From CAYMST01 sp964393115 (GTDB lineage Bacteria > Bacteroidota > Bacteroidia > Cytophagales > Cyclobacteriaceae), in NCBI GenBank assembly GCA_964393115.1, contig CAYMST010000117.1:1-13960 (forward strand): a stretch of DNA of 13,960 nucleotides. Direction: 5' to 3'. Below, one piece after another: positions 1 through 5,974 of this stretch. Within the stretch, counting starts at the first letter, position 1; each line of letters begins with the position of its first letter. Below the pieces are notes generated by a model. It was given only the letters and a program-made list of their open reading frames with translations. It made no database searches and was not told the origin of the DNA. Both the position numbers and the translations under genes were made by a program.

Positions 1-172
1 CTTCATATACATTATCGCTATCACTAATATTAGGATCAAAGTCTAAGTCATACATCAAACCAGAACATCCTCCTCCCTTCACTGATACACGAATATTATG
101 ACCAGATGAATGGCCTTCTTCCACTTTTAGTTCTTCTATTCTTGATTTGGCTTTATCAGTAACGTGAATCAT
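1..172 (-). CDS. A-type iron-sulfur carrier (HesB/IscA/ErpA family), 5' part only
   Basis: Partial gene reading off the left edge; 57 codons are visible from the ATG at 172. The start of the protein (MIHVTDKAKSRIEELKVEEG) and the segment RVSVKGGGCSGLMYDLDFD (about residues 28-46) match the HesB/IscA fold. Cys36 in GGGCSG is the first of the three conserved cysteines; the C-terminal CGC pair lies outside the window. Proteins of this family bind a [2Fe-2S] or [4Fe-4S] cluster and hand it to apo-proteins during Fe-S assembly in the cytoplasm. The gene is transcribed away from thiL, so the two have separate promoters in the 194-bp divergent spacer. Which paralogue it is (IscA, SufA or ErpA type) cannot be decided without the C-terminus and the missing neighbours. 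Confidence 0.9.
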   Translation of the reverse strand, partial: MIHVTDKAKSRIEELKVEEGHSSGHNIRVSVKGGGCSGLMYDLDFDPNISDSDNVYE

Positions 173-191
173 ATCTCTAATGAATAAAATA

Positions 192-199
192 CAAATTTA
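192..199 (-). promoter_or_regulatory. Candidate Bacteroidota -7 box for the Fe-S carrier gene
   Basis: On the minus strand the sequence reads TAAATTTG, an exact match to the Bacteroidota -7 consensus TAnnTTTG, about 20 bp upstream of the ATG at 172. No TTG lies at the usual 17-23 bp spacing upstream; the nearest is about 27 bp away. The -33 half is therefore unsupported. Confidence 0.4.
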
Positions 200-237
200 T
201 ATGTTATCTACTAAACTAACTATGAACAAATCATATG

Positions 238-273
238 TTCCATAAATCGGAGCAATAACATTAGTTTATGGAA
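238..273. repeat. 9-bp perfect inverted repeat between divergent genes
   Basis: TTCCATAAA at 238-246 is the exact reverse complement of TTTATGGAA at 265-273, with an 18-nt spacer. It lies between the Fe-S carrier gene and thiL, upstream of both candidate promoters. It could be an operator shared by the divergent genes or a hairpin. There is no U-run typical of a terminator. Function unknown. Confidence 0.4.
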
Positions 274-315
274 TTTATAATCAGGAAATTTAAATACTAA
301 TGTGCTAACCGTTTT

Positions 316-342
316 TTGACAAAAAAAGTTTCCTGAACTTTG
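316..342 (+). promoter_or_regulatory. Candidate promoter of thiL
   Basis: TTG at 316-318 (in a run reading TTTTTTGAC) is followed after 16 bp by GAACTTTG at 335-342. This is one base from the Bacteroidota -7 consensus TAnnTTTG at a near-normal distance. It lies about 25 bp upstream of the thiL ATG, so the 5' leader would be short. Confidence 0.4.
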
Positions 343-366
343 CACTGAAATTTGGTAAGGATCATT

Positions 367-1401
367 ATGGAGGAAATCAAAAGGACGGAGATATCAGAAC
401 TAGGAGAGTTTGGATTGATTGAGCTTATTGCCGAGAAGTTTGACTTTAAAGTCAATCCAACCACTAATTTGGGAATTGGTGATGACGCCGCTATCATCAA
501 TACTGATCAGAATCATCAAACAGTGATTTCCACAGACTTACTGATAGAAGGTGTTCATTTCGACCTCACTTATGCGCCACTGCAACATGTGGGCTATAAG
601 GCTGTGGCTGTAAATGTCTCCGACATTGCCGCGATGAACGCCATCCCACAGCAGATAACAGTATCCATAGCCATAAGCAACAGATTTTCTGTTGAGGCCA
701 TCGACATGTTATACACGGGTATTCGCATGGCTTGTAAGGATTATAAAGTGGATCTAGTAGGGGGCGATACCACATCGTCTAAAGGTGGGCTGGTTATCTC
801 AGTAACAGCGGTAGGATCTGCCGAGGAGAAATATATCACCAAAAGATCTGGTGCCTGGCCGAACGATATCTTATGTGTTACGGGTGACTTAGGAGCGGCT
901 TACCTCGGTCATCAAGTCCTTGAGCGAGAAAAACAGGTGTTCATGGAGAACCCTGAAATGCAACCAGAACTGGACAAGCACGAGTACATTGTCCAACGTC
1001 AGCTGAAGGCTGAAGCCCGCATGGATATTATTCACGAATTACGTGACCTTAATGTAATTCCTACTTCCATGATTGACATTTCCGATGGGCTTGCCTCTGA
1101 GATACTACACTTATGCAAGGCCTCAAAGCTCAGTGCTAAGGTTTTTGAGGATAAAATACCTGTTCATCAAATTACCTTCGACTCGGCAGTATTATTTAAT
1201 CTCTCACCTATCACCTGTGCATTAAATGGTGGTGAGGACTATGAGTTGTTGTTTACGATCTCAACAGATGACTACTCCAAGATCGAGGGGCATGATGACA
1301 TACAAGTGATTGGGTACATGGAAAAGGAAGGACAGCCGCATATAGAAACGAAAAGTGGACAGATAGTTCCGCTTCAAGCGCAGGGCTGGAAGCATTTTTA
1401 A
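367..1401 (+). CDS. thiL: Thiamine-monophosphate kinase
   Basis: ThiL phosphorylates thiamine monophosphate to thiamine pyrophosphate with ATP, the last step of cofactor synthesis, in the cytoplasm. The protein has 344 residues, the usual size. Family landmarks are present: KRTEISELGEFG at the N-terminus, GIGDDAA (36-42, metal/ATP binding), DLLIEGVHFD (57-66), VGGDTTSS (131-138), IDISDGLA (236-243) and NGGEDYELLFT (287-297). It belongs to the PurM-like AIRS synthetase superfamily. I chose the ATG at 367 rather than the in-frame TTG at 352: it gives the canonical N-terminus and has AAGGA at 357-361 five bases upstream. The gene stands alone, divergent from the Fe-S carrier and followed by a 359-bp spacer without other thiamine genes. 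No TPP riboswitch is visible upstream. Confidence 0.96.
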   Translation: MEEIKRTEISELGEFGLIELIAEKFDFKVNPTTNLGIGDDAAIINTDQNHQTVISTDLLIEGVHFDLTYAPLQHVGYKAVAVNVSDIAAMNAIPQQITVSIAISNRFSVEAIDMLYTGIRMACKDYKVDLVGGDTTSSKGGLVISVTAVGSAEEKYITKRSGAWPNDILCVTGDLGAAYLGHQVLEREKQVFMENPEMQPELDKHEYIVQRQLKAEARMDIIHELRDLNVIPTSMIDISDGLASEILHLCKASKLSAKVFEDKIPVHQITFDSAVLFNLSPITCALNGGEDYELLFTISTDDYSKIEGHDDIQVIGYMEKEGQPHIETKSGQIVPLQAQGWKHF

Positions 1402-1760
1402 TTGATTATAAATATCATTTTCTAAACCATCTTTCGCGGTGGAATAAGTTGATTTGTAACTCCAATTCATACCGCATGAGGGATGGCAGCGGAAATCCCA
1501 CAGCGCCGTAATCGGCGCGAGGAATTGGAGCGGACAGCCCGACCCTGATATGAAGTGTAACGGAATAACAGGGGCATGCCCAAATCATCCATGTTTGCAT
1601 ATAGCTATACGTTCATTTCATGCGAAATTCACAAAGCACCTGACCAACGGATTAAACAAGGGAAAAAGTCATGTTTTCCCGATGGCGAGAAACAGCCCCT
1701 TTATAAATTGGTAATCTGACATATAATAAGTTATCTTAGATCATCCAAAATACGTAGACA
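1402..1760. other. 359-bp spacer between thiL and the small helical protein gene
   Basis: The centre (about 1460-1581) is a GC-rich structured element listed separately. Downstream, GGGAAAA at 1660-1666 pairs with TTTTCCC at 1674-1680 across a 7-nt loop. That hairpin has no U-run after it, so it is not a standard terminator. The remaining sequence is AT-rich with no supportable gene. Confidence 0.6.
1460..1581 (+). ncRNA. Structured RNA-like element, possibly a Flavo-1-type Bacteroidota RNA
   Basis: A compact GC-rich island inside an AT-rich spacer with several perfect helices. CTCCAATTC (1460-1468) pairs with GAATTGGAG (1522-1530) and encloses two hairpins: GGGAT (1480-1484) with ATCCC (1495-1499), and GCGCCG (1503-1508) with CGGCGC (1513-1518) around a TAAT loop. 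Downstream, CCCTG (1543-1547) pairs with CAGGG (1569-1573), in competition with the palindrome GGGCATGCCC (1572-1581). Two related submotifs recur: GCAGCGGAAATCCC (1488-1499 region) and GGAGCGGACAGCCC (1527-1540 region). The wording resembles intergenic elements I recall from other Bacteroidota genomes, possibly the Rfam Flavo-1 motif, but that link is from memory and unverified. The strand is inferred from that recollection. It could also be a small dispersed repeat. Confidence 0.5.
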
Positions 1761-2039
1761 ATGGAAGAAAATAAGTCGGGACAAGTGGAGAACATCCTCA
1801 GTGAGCTTGGTCGTAAAATCGATGAACTGGTAGAGGCTGCCAAGGAGAAAAAAGGCGATGTAAAAGTGGATTTAGATAGCACCATTGAGGACTTGAAAAA
1901 ACAGAAAAGCAAGCTGGAGTCCGAATGGCAAGATTTTAAAGAAACGGGTGAAGACCGATGGGAAAAATCAAAGCCTCACTTGGTCTCCGCTTTAACAGAA
2001 ATCAAGGAGGCTTTTAAGTTAATCTTTAAGAATAATTAG
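1761..2039 (+). CDS. Small charged helical protein, function unknown
   Basis: A 92-residue soluble protein with no signal peptide, membrane segment or cysteine. It is dense in Lys and Glu and has a regular hydrophobic spacing (for example IEDLKKQKSKLESEWQDFKE, about residues 42-61) that suggests one or two long amphipathic helices or a coiled coil. A hydrophobic C-terminal helix (EIKEAFKLIFKNN) ends the protein. I do not recognise a named family; short YtxH-like or stress-associated helical proteins in Bacteroidota have a similar look, which is only a resemblance of composition. The ATG at 1761 begins an uninterrupted frame. The TAG stop (2037-2039) overlaps the TAA stop of the convergent pgi gene (2036-2038), so no terminator can sit between the two genes. 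Confidence 0.7.
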   Translation: MEENKSGQVENILSELGRKIDELVEAAKEKKGDVKVDLDSTIEDLKKQKSKLESEWQDFKETGEDRWEKSKPHLVSALTEIKEAFKLIFKNN

Positions 2040-3688
2040 TCTTTCATTTGCTTGTAAGCGTTGATTAGACCATTAGTCGACGCATCGTGACTGGTTACTT
2101 CAGCAGTACCTTCCAACTCTGGTAGGATACCTTTCGCCAGTTGCTTGCCAAGCTCTACCCCCCATTGGTCGAAGCTAAAAATATTCCAGATAACACCTTG
2201 GGTAAAGATCTTATGCTCGTACATAGCAATGAGGCTTCCCAATGTACGCGGATCTAATCGTTTGATCAATATAGAATTACTCGGCTTATTCCCTTCAAAT
2301 ACTTTAAACGGCTTTAAGAAAGCAATCTCGTCCGCAGATTTACCCGCTTTGGTCAACTCCTCTTCTACCTCTTGCTCGCTTTTTCCTTTCATCAAGGCTT
2401 CTGTCTGTGCAAAGAAGTTGGACAATAACTTCGGATGATGGTCGCTTAGTGGATTTTGACTATTTGCCGCAGCAATGAAGTCACAAGGAATCAGTTTAGT
2501 ACCTTGATGGATCAACTGATAAAAGGCATGCTGGCCGTTGGTACCTGGCTCGCCCCATACAATCGGACCTGTTTGATAATCCACTGCTTTACCACTTCTG
2601 TCCACGTACTTTCCGTTGCTTTCCATATCTCCCTGTTGGAAATACTGAGCAAAGCGGTGCATGAGTTGATCATACGCTAAGATTGCGTTGGTCTCAGCAC
2701 CAAAGAAGTTATTATACCAAACACCTATCAGCGCTAGTAAAACAGGAATATTCTCTTTGTTATCTGCTTTTAGAAAATGTTGATCCATTGCCTCAGCTCC
2801 TTCGAGCAAGGCTACAAAGTTTTCAAATCCAATATTACACGCTATTGATAACCCGATAGCCGACCACAACGAATAGCGACCTCCTACCCAGTCCCAGAAC
2901 TTAAACATGTTGTTAGTATCAATACCAAACTCAGCTACGGCTGTGGCATTGGTAGACAGAGCAATGAAGTGCTTCGCGATTTGCGTTTCGTCCTTTGCAA
3001 AGGACAAGAACCAGTCTCTTGCAGATCTGGCATTCGTCATCGTTTCCTGTGTCGTGAAGGTCTTGGACGCTATGATAAACATGGTCGTTTCCGGATCCAC
3101 TTTCTTGAGTGTCTCTACCAAATGTGAACTATCAACATTCGAAACGAAATAGCTCTCAATGCCTTCTACTTTATACGAACGCAAGCACTCGGTTACCATA
3201 TATGGTCCTAGGTCACTTCCTCCTATTCCAATGTTGACAATATGCCTTAATGGCTTGCCGGTATATCCAAGTAATTCACCATTATGTAACTTATTGGTGA
3301 AGGCCTTCATTTTATCCAACACCTCATTGACTTCCGGCATCACATCCTGTCCATCGACAAGTATTGGCGTATTACTACGGTTTCTAAGCGCAATATGAAG
3401 CACCGCGCGTCCTTCAGTGGCATTGATCACATCACCGGAGAACATCTTGTTCTTAGCTTCTGCCAAGCCACATTCGTCAGCAAGATCAGCGAGTAATTGC
3501 AGCGTCTCCTCGGTCATGCGATTCTTAGAGTAGTCGAAAAGGATCTCTTCGAACTTAAGAGAAAACTTTTCGAACCTATCTGGTGCGCCCTCGAATAGCG
3601 CCGACATGGTACTGTCTTTAGTACCTTCATAGTGAGATGCTAATGCCTTCCAGGCATTGGTTTCAGTTGGGTTGATACTACTCAGCAT
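2036..3688 (-). CDS. pgi: Glucose-6-phosphate isomerase
   Basis: Interconverts glucose 6-phosphate and fructose 6-phosphate in glycolysis and gluconeogenesis, in the cytoplasm. At 550 residues it is the long, eukaryote/proteobacteria-type PGI. Motifs: NIGIGGSDLGP (152-162) and SKTFTTQETMT (208-218) for phosphate binding, VGGRYSLWSAIGL (268-280) with the conserved Arg271, MESNGK with the probable catalytic Glu356, GQHAFYQLIHQG with His387, and the signature NIFSFDQWGVELGKQLAKG (502-520) with Lys515. All expected catalytic residues are present, so the enzyme should be active. The gene is monocistronic. It converges on the small helical protein gene with overlapping stop codons, and its upstream spacer (3689-4194) contains a sulfatase remnant. 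No clear promoter was identified. Confidence 0.97.
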   Translation of the reverse strand: MLSSINPTETNAWKALASHYEGTKDSTMSALFEGAPDRFEKFSLKFEEILFDYSKNRMTEETLQLLADLADECGLAEAKNKMFSGDVINATEGRAVLHIALRNRSNTPILVDGQDVMPEVNEVLDKMKAFTNKLHNGELLGYTGKPLRHIVNIGIGGSDLGPYMVTECLRSYKVEGIESYFVSNVDSSHLVETLKKVDPETTMFIIASKTFTTQETMTNARSARDWFLSFAKDETQIAKHFIALSTNATAVAEFGIDTNNMFKFWDWVGGRYSLWSAIGLSIACNIGFENFVALLEGAEAMDQHFLKADNKENIPVLLALIGVWYNNFFGAETNAILAYDQLMHRFAQYFQQGDMESNGKYVDRSGKAVDYQTGPIVWGEPGTNGQHAFYQLIHQGTKLIPCDFIAAANSQNPLSDHHPKLLSNFFAQTEALMKGKSEQEVEEELTKAGKSADEIAFLKPFKVFEGNKPSNSILIKRLDPRTLGSLIAMYEHKIFTQGVIWNIFSFDQWGVELGKQLAKGILPELEGTAEVTSHDASTNGLINAYKQMKD

Positions 3689-3857
3689 ATTTTTTTATCC
3701 AAAAGATTTCGGAGACAAACTTCTATACTATTTATAAGATTGAAAAGGCTTTTGAGGGATAATCCTTATGATTTAAGGATTCAATGACTGAAAGCTAAAA
3801 AGTCCAATGACGGCATATGCTTGTCTGTCCATAAAGCATTCATCATATAGAGATTAG

Positions 3858-4040
3858 GGAATAAGAACCATCAGCAATGGGCAGTATAAGCTTCTGATTG
3901 AGACCAGCGGGAATGAGGAGATGTACAACCTTACCCTCGATCCTTATAAGCAGAACAATCTCGTAAATGGTAGCATGACCTCAGTCGAGACATCTGCAAA
4001 AATAGCTTTAGAGAATGAACTGGCGGATATTAGGCGGTAA
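3858..4040 (+). pseudogene. Sulfatase C-terminal remnant
   Basis: An open stretch of 60 codons ending in TAA (4038-4040) and preceded directly by an in-frame TAG (3855-3857), with no start codon near its beginning. It contains NGQYKLL (residues 7-13), EEMYNLTLDPYKQNNL (20-35) and ends ALENELADIRR. This is the pattern of the extreme C-terminus of formylglycine-dependent sulfatases, where 'YKL...EELYDL..DP.E..NL' precedes a short terminal helix. The catalytic N-terminal domain with the C/S-x-P-x-R motif is absent and upstream frames are closed. It is therefore a truncated relic, not a functional gene. An insertion-deletion in the past, or a recombination that brought pgi next to it, would explain the loss. 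Confidence 0.6.
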
Positions 4041-4049
4041 GAAGGTTGG

Positions 4050-4081
4050 TTCTCGATTTATTTTCTCAAAAGAATCGAGAA
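4050..4081. repeat. 9-bp inverted repeat downstream of the sulfatase remnant
   Basis: TTCTCGATT (4050-4058) and AATCGAGAA (4073-4081) are exact reverse complements with a 14-nt spacer, starting 10 bp after the remnant's stop codon. The position suits an old transcription terminator of the sulfatase gene. There is no U-run, so this is only inferred. Confidence 0.4.
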
Positions 4082-4136
4082 GGAAAATAGGTTTATCCGA
4101 AAAACACTAGGTTTAATAGAATATCTAGAAGCTACA

Positions 4137-4167
4137 TTGTTTCGTTGACTATTGAGCTGTATTTTCG
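4137..4167 (+). promoter_or_regulatory. Bacteroidota-type promoter of the lipoprotein/barrel pair
   Basis: TTG at 4137-4139, then 20 bp, then TATTTTCG at 4160-4167, followed by CCAC. This fits the Bacteroidota layout TTG-N17-23-TAnnTTTG with one difference (C for T at the seventh position). It lies 27 bp upstream of the ATG at 4195. The same TATTTTCG or TACTTTCG octamer occurs upstream of the genes at 11205 and 13169. Confidence 0.5.
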
Positions 4168-4194
4168 CCACTTAATTACTAATTTTTGAACATA

Positions 4195-4584
4195 ATGAGA
4201 ACCTTTAGAACAGTTTCAATTACTTTATTGATGGTAATTGCTTTATCATCGTGCACCTATCGTCTTGTAGACTTCACCGTAATAAGTTCGAAAAATGTCA
4301 ATCTGAATATTGACCGAAGCCTTGGAAAAAAGGTAAAAGGTGACCAAGCTTATTTCTTAGGTCTTGGTTGGAATATTAAAGACGCTATGGACAATGCTCT
4401 TGAAAGTGCTGGAAACGAATACGACATGCTTGTTGACGGAGTAGTAAGATACGGCAACTACCCATTCGTGCTTGTTGTTACCGTTGAAGGAACAGCAATT
4501 AGCACATCGCAACTCAAAGCCCAAATGGGAGAAGAAGGTTTTCAAAATTGGTTAGACTCTAAGAATAGCTCTTACAGTAGATAA
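4195..4584 (+). CDS. Small envelope lipoprotein
   Basis: A 129-residue protein. The N-terminus is a lipoprotein signal: MRTFRTVS, a hydrophobic stretch LLMVIALSS and the lipid-attachment Cys20 in the lipobox LSSC. The mature part is a single small domain with YRLVDFTVISSKNV near its start, a glycine-rich centre and YDMLVDGVVRYGNYPFVLVVTVEGTA-like strands near the end. This layout resembles small TRL-like Bacteroidota lipoproteins, but I cannot assign a family firmly. I chose the ATG at 4195 over the in-frame TTG at 4186 because it gives a clean signal peptide. Only three bases separate its stop from the next ATG, so it is almost certainly co-transcribed, and perhaps translationally coupled, with the barrel protein. 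Confidence 0.85.
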   Translation: MRTFRTVSITLLMVIALSSCTYRLVDFTVISSKNVNLNIDRSLGKKVKGDQAYFLGLGWNIKDAMDNALESAGNEYDMLVDGVVRYGNYPFVLVVTVEGTAISTSQLKAQMGEEGFQNWLDSKNSSYSR

Positions 4585-4587
4585 TTC

Positions 4588-5241
4588 ATGAGGCGTCTAG
4601 TACTCATAATTTCTATTCTTTCTTTGCCTAGCCTCTTAATGGCTCAAAAAATTGAGCCATTAGCTAGAATCAATCTAAGCATAGGAACGGAATATAAAGA
4701 GTTGGACTATGCTGGAGGCACATTGCTTTACAGCACCGGTGGTGGTATTGGATTAGAAGCCGGTTTAAAACTCAATTTGGCAAAGAAGTTTTTCATACAG
4801 ACAGGATTGGCATATCAGCTTCATCTTGCCTTACAAAGTGAGTCTTTTAATGGTATTTCGAATACCTCGAGATTTAACTTTAATCGAAAATCCATAAATC
4901 TGGGAACTTATCGAGGTTTTAGTCTAAATGATAAGTTAGCTCATGAATTTATTCTTGGAGTCGGCGCAAATTTGAATATCCCGGGAAAGCTAACCCGAAT
5001 CGAAAATGATGAGAGCCTTGGATCAATTGAATACGATCCAAGTTTTGGACTTTACGCAGAAGTGGGGTTTAAAATTCCTATTTCCAATATCACCTTAATG
5101 CCGAATTTCAGATATAGAATTCTTGGTTTTAGCGCTAGAAGATTTTCAGACGGGCATATAACCCAATTACCTGATTATCTGAGAGAAACTAATTCAAATG
5201 GATTCGAACTTGGATTAACAATTACTCCAAAAATGAAATAA
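4588..5241 (+). CDS. Outer-membrane beta-barrel protein (PorT/OmpX-like type)
   Basis: A 217-residue exported protein. The signal peptide is MRRLVLIISILSLPSLLMAQ with likely cleavage near residue 19-20. The rest alternates short amphipathic strands and polar turns: LEAGLKLNLAKKFFIQTGLAYQ, FILGVGANLNIPGK, FGLYAEVGFKIP and a final NGFELGLTITPKMK. This is typical of the eight-to-ten-stranded Bacteroidota outer-membrane barrels. The substrate or partner cannot be told. It starts 3 bp after the lipoprotein gene, which suggests the two proteins act together at the outer membrane. No terminator is obvious after it. Confidence 0.85.
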   Translation: MRRLVLIISILSLPSLLMAQKIEPLARINLSIGTEYKELDYAGGTLLYSTGGGIGLEAGLKLNLAKKFFIQTGLAYQLHLALQSESFNGISNTSRFNFNRKSINLGTYRGFSLNDKLAHEFILGVGANLNIPGKLTRIENDESLGSIEYDPSFGLYAEVGFKIPISNITLMPNFRYRILGFSARRFSDGHITQLPDYLRETNSNGFELGLTITPKMK

Positions 5242-5771
5242 AGTATTTTGGAATTTCACTCTTTTCATGGTGTAGCTAATACGATAACAGAAATTGTATT
5301 TGCTAGATGTCATTTATCTAAAGTAAAACTAATATATACGTGTTACAGCAAGAGTATTTTACCCGTTAGCAACGTAAAGATCTGATACCAAAGTTTAGTA
5401 TAAATAGAAAATGTATTTTCAAAATGGATGGTTATTATAAGTAATACTTCAGGTGTTTTCATAACGAAAAGGAAAACCGAAAACGGTAAGACACTGATCT
5501 ATTAAAACAAAGAAATGTCAATAATATCTGCCTTTCTTTTTCGAAATAAGATAGTCAACTAGTTCCTTGCGCTACCTGGTAATAACCTAATCACAGACCA
5601 CTACACAATGTATACTCACAGAGTTATGCTGACAATAAAATTGGTGCTTAAGAATAAAGTCAAAGACCTTTTGACAACTGGCAAAAATACGTAGAATAAA
5701 ATTCAAATCAAGGTCTTTTAACACTAAACAGAATTAAGAAAATTTATTTGAACAATAATCACATCAGAAGA
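5242..5771. other. 530-bp AT-rich spacer
   Basis: No supportable gene on either strand. Short open stretches (for example around 5560-5690, plus strand) have no recognisable family. The one ordered element is an inverted repeat: AAAGACCTT (5662-5670) and AAGGTCTTT (5710-5718), 39 bp apart and 54 bp upstream of the small lipoprotein gene. It could be an operator or a remnant repeat. Confidence 0.5.
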
Positions 5772-5924
5772 ATGAAAACGAAAAGCAATATTTTTTTAGT
5801 GATCGCGTGTCTAACATGGTTTGTTTCAGGATGCAACGAAAGTAATGAATGTCCAGAAGGCATGAAAAACTGTACTATAGGCAATGGAACAGAAATTTGT
5901 GTCCCAGAAGATGCTGACTGTTAA
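5772..5924 (+). CDS. Cysteine-rich mini-lipoprotein (50 residues)
   Basis: A 50-codon gene. The N-terminus is a lipoprotein signal: MKTKSN, a hydrophobic core IFLVIACLTWFVSG, and Cys21 preceded by VSG (lipobox FVSGC). The mature peptide is only 30 residues, acidic, and has four further cysteines (27, 34, 43, 50) spaced C-x6-C-x8-C-x6-C, with the last one the C-terminal residue. The symmetric spacing suggests two disulfide bonds in the periplasm or at the cell surface. Reality is supported by the textbook signal, the cysteine pattern and a strong hairpin terminator that starts 11 bp after the stop codon. The family is not recognised. Its flanks are otherwise gene-poor, so it is a lone cistron. 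Confidence 0.75.
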   Translation: MKTKSNIFLVIACLTWFVSGCNESNECPEGMKNCTIGNGTEICVPEDADC

Positions 5925-5935
5925 CATAAAATTCT

Positions 5936-5974
5936 AAAAATCAGTTTATTGCATTGAAATAGACTGATTTTTTT
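5936..5974 (+). terminator. Intrinsic terminator of the mini-lipoprotein gene
   Basis: AAAAATCAGT (5936-5945) pairs perfectly with ACTGATTTTT (5963-5972). The helix extends by a G-U and a U-A pair, has a 13-nt loop and ends in a seven-T run. It begins 11 bp after the TAA of the mini-lipoprotein gene. Confidence 0.75.

Larger units (their letters stand above)
3689..4194. other. 506-bp spacer upstream of pgi and of the lipoprotein gene
   Basis: Contains the 5' region of pgi (minus), a decayed sulfatase C-terminus (3858-4040), a 9-bp inverted repeat (4050-4081) and the promoter of the lipoprotein gene (4137-4167). The stretch 3720-3857 is AT-rich with no gene I can support. Confidence 0.6.

Noticed and set aside
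352..366. Upstream in-frame TTG start for thiL
   Set aside because: It adds five residues not typical of the family, and the AAGGA element sits correctly for the ATG at 367.
1415..1600. Minus-strand open frame across the structured element
   Set aside because: It follows from the GC-rich helices; no family resemblance and no start context. The RNA explanation fits better.
1660..1680. GGGAAAA/TTTTCCC hairpin as the thiL terminator
   Set aside because: It is about 260 bp past thiL and lacks a U-run; kept only as a note in the spacer.
4186..4194. TTG start for the small lipoprotein
   Set aside because: The ATG at 4195 gives a clean lipoprotein signal, and the TTG is within the normal leader downstream of the promoter.
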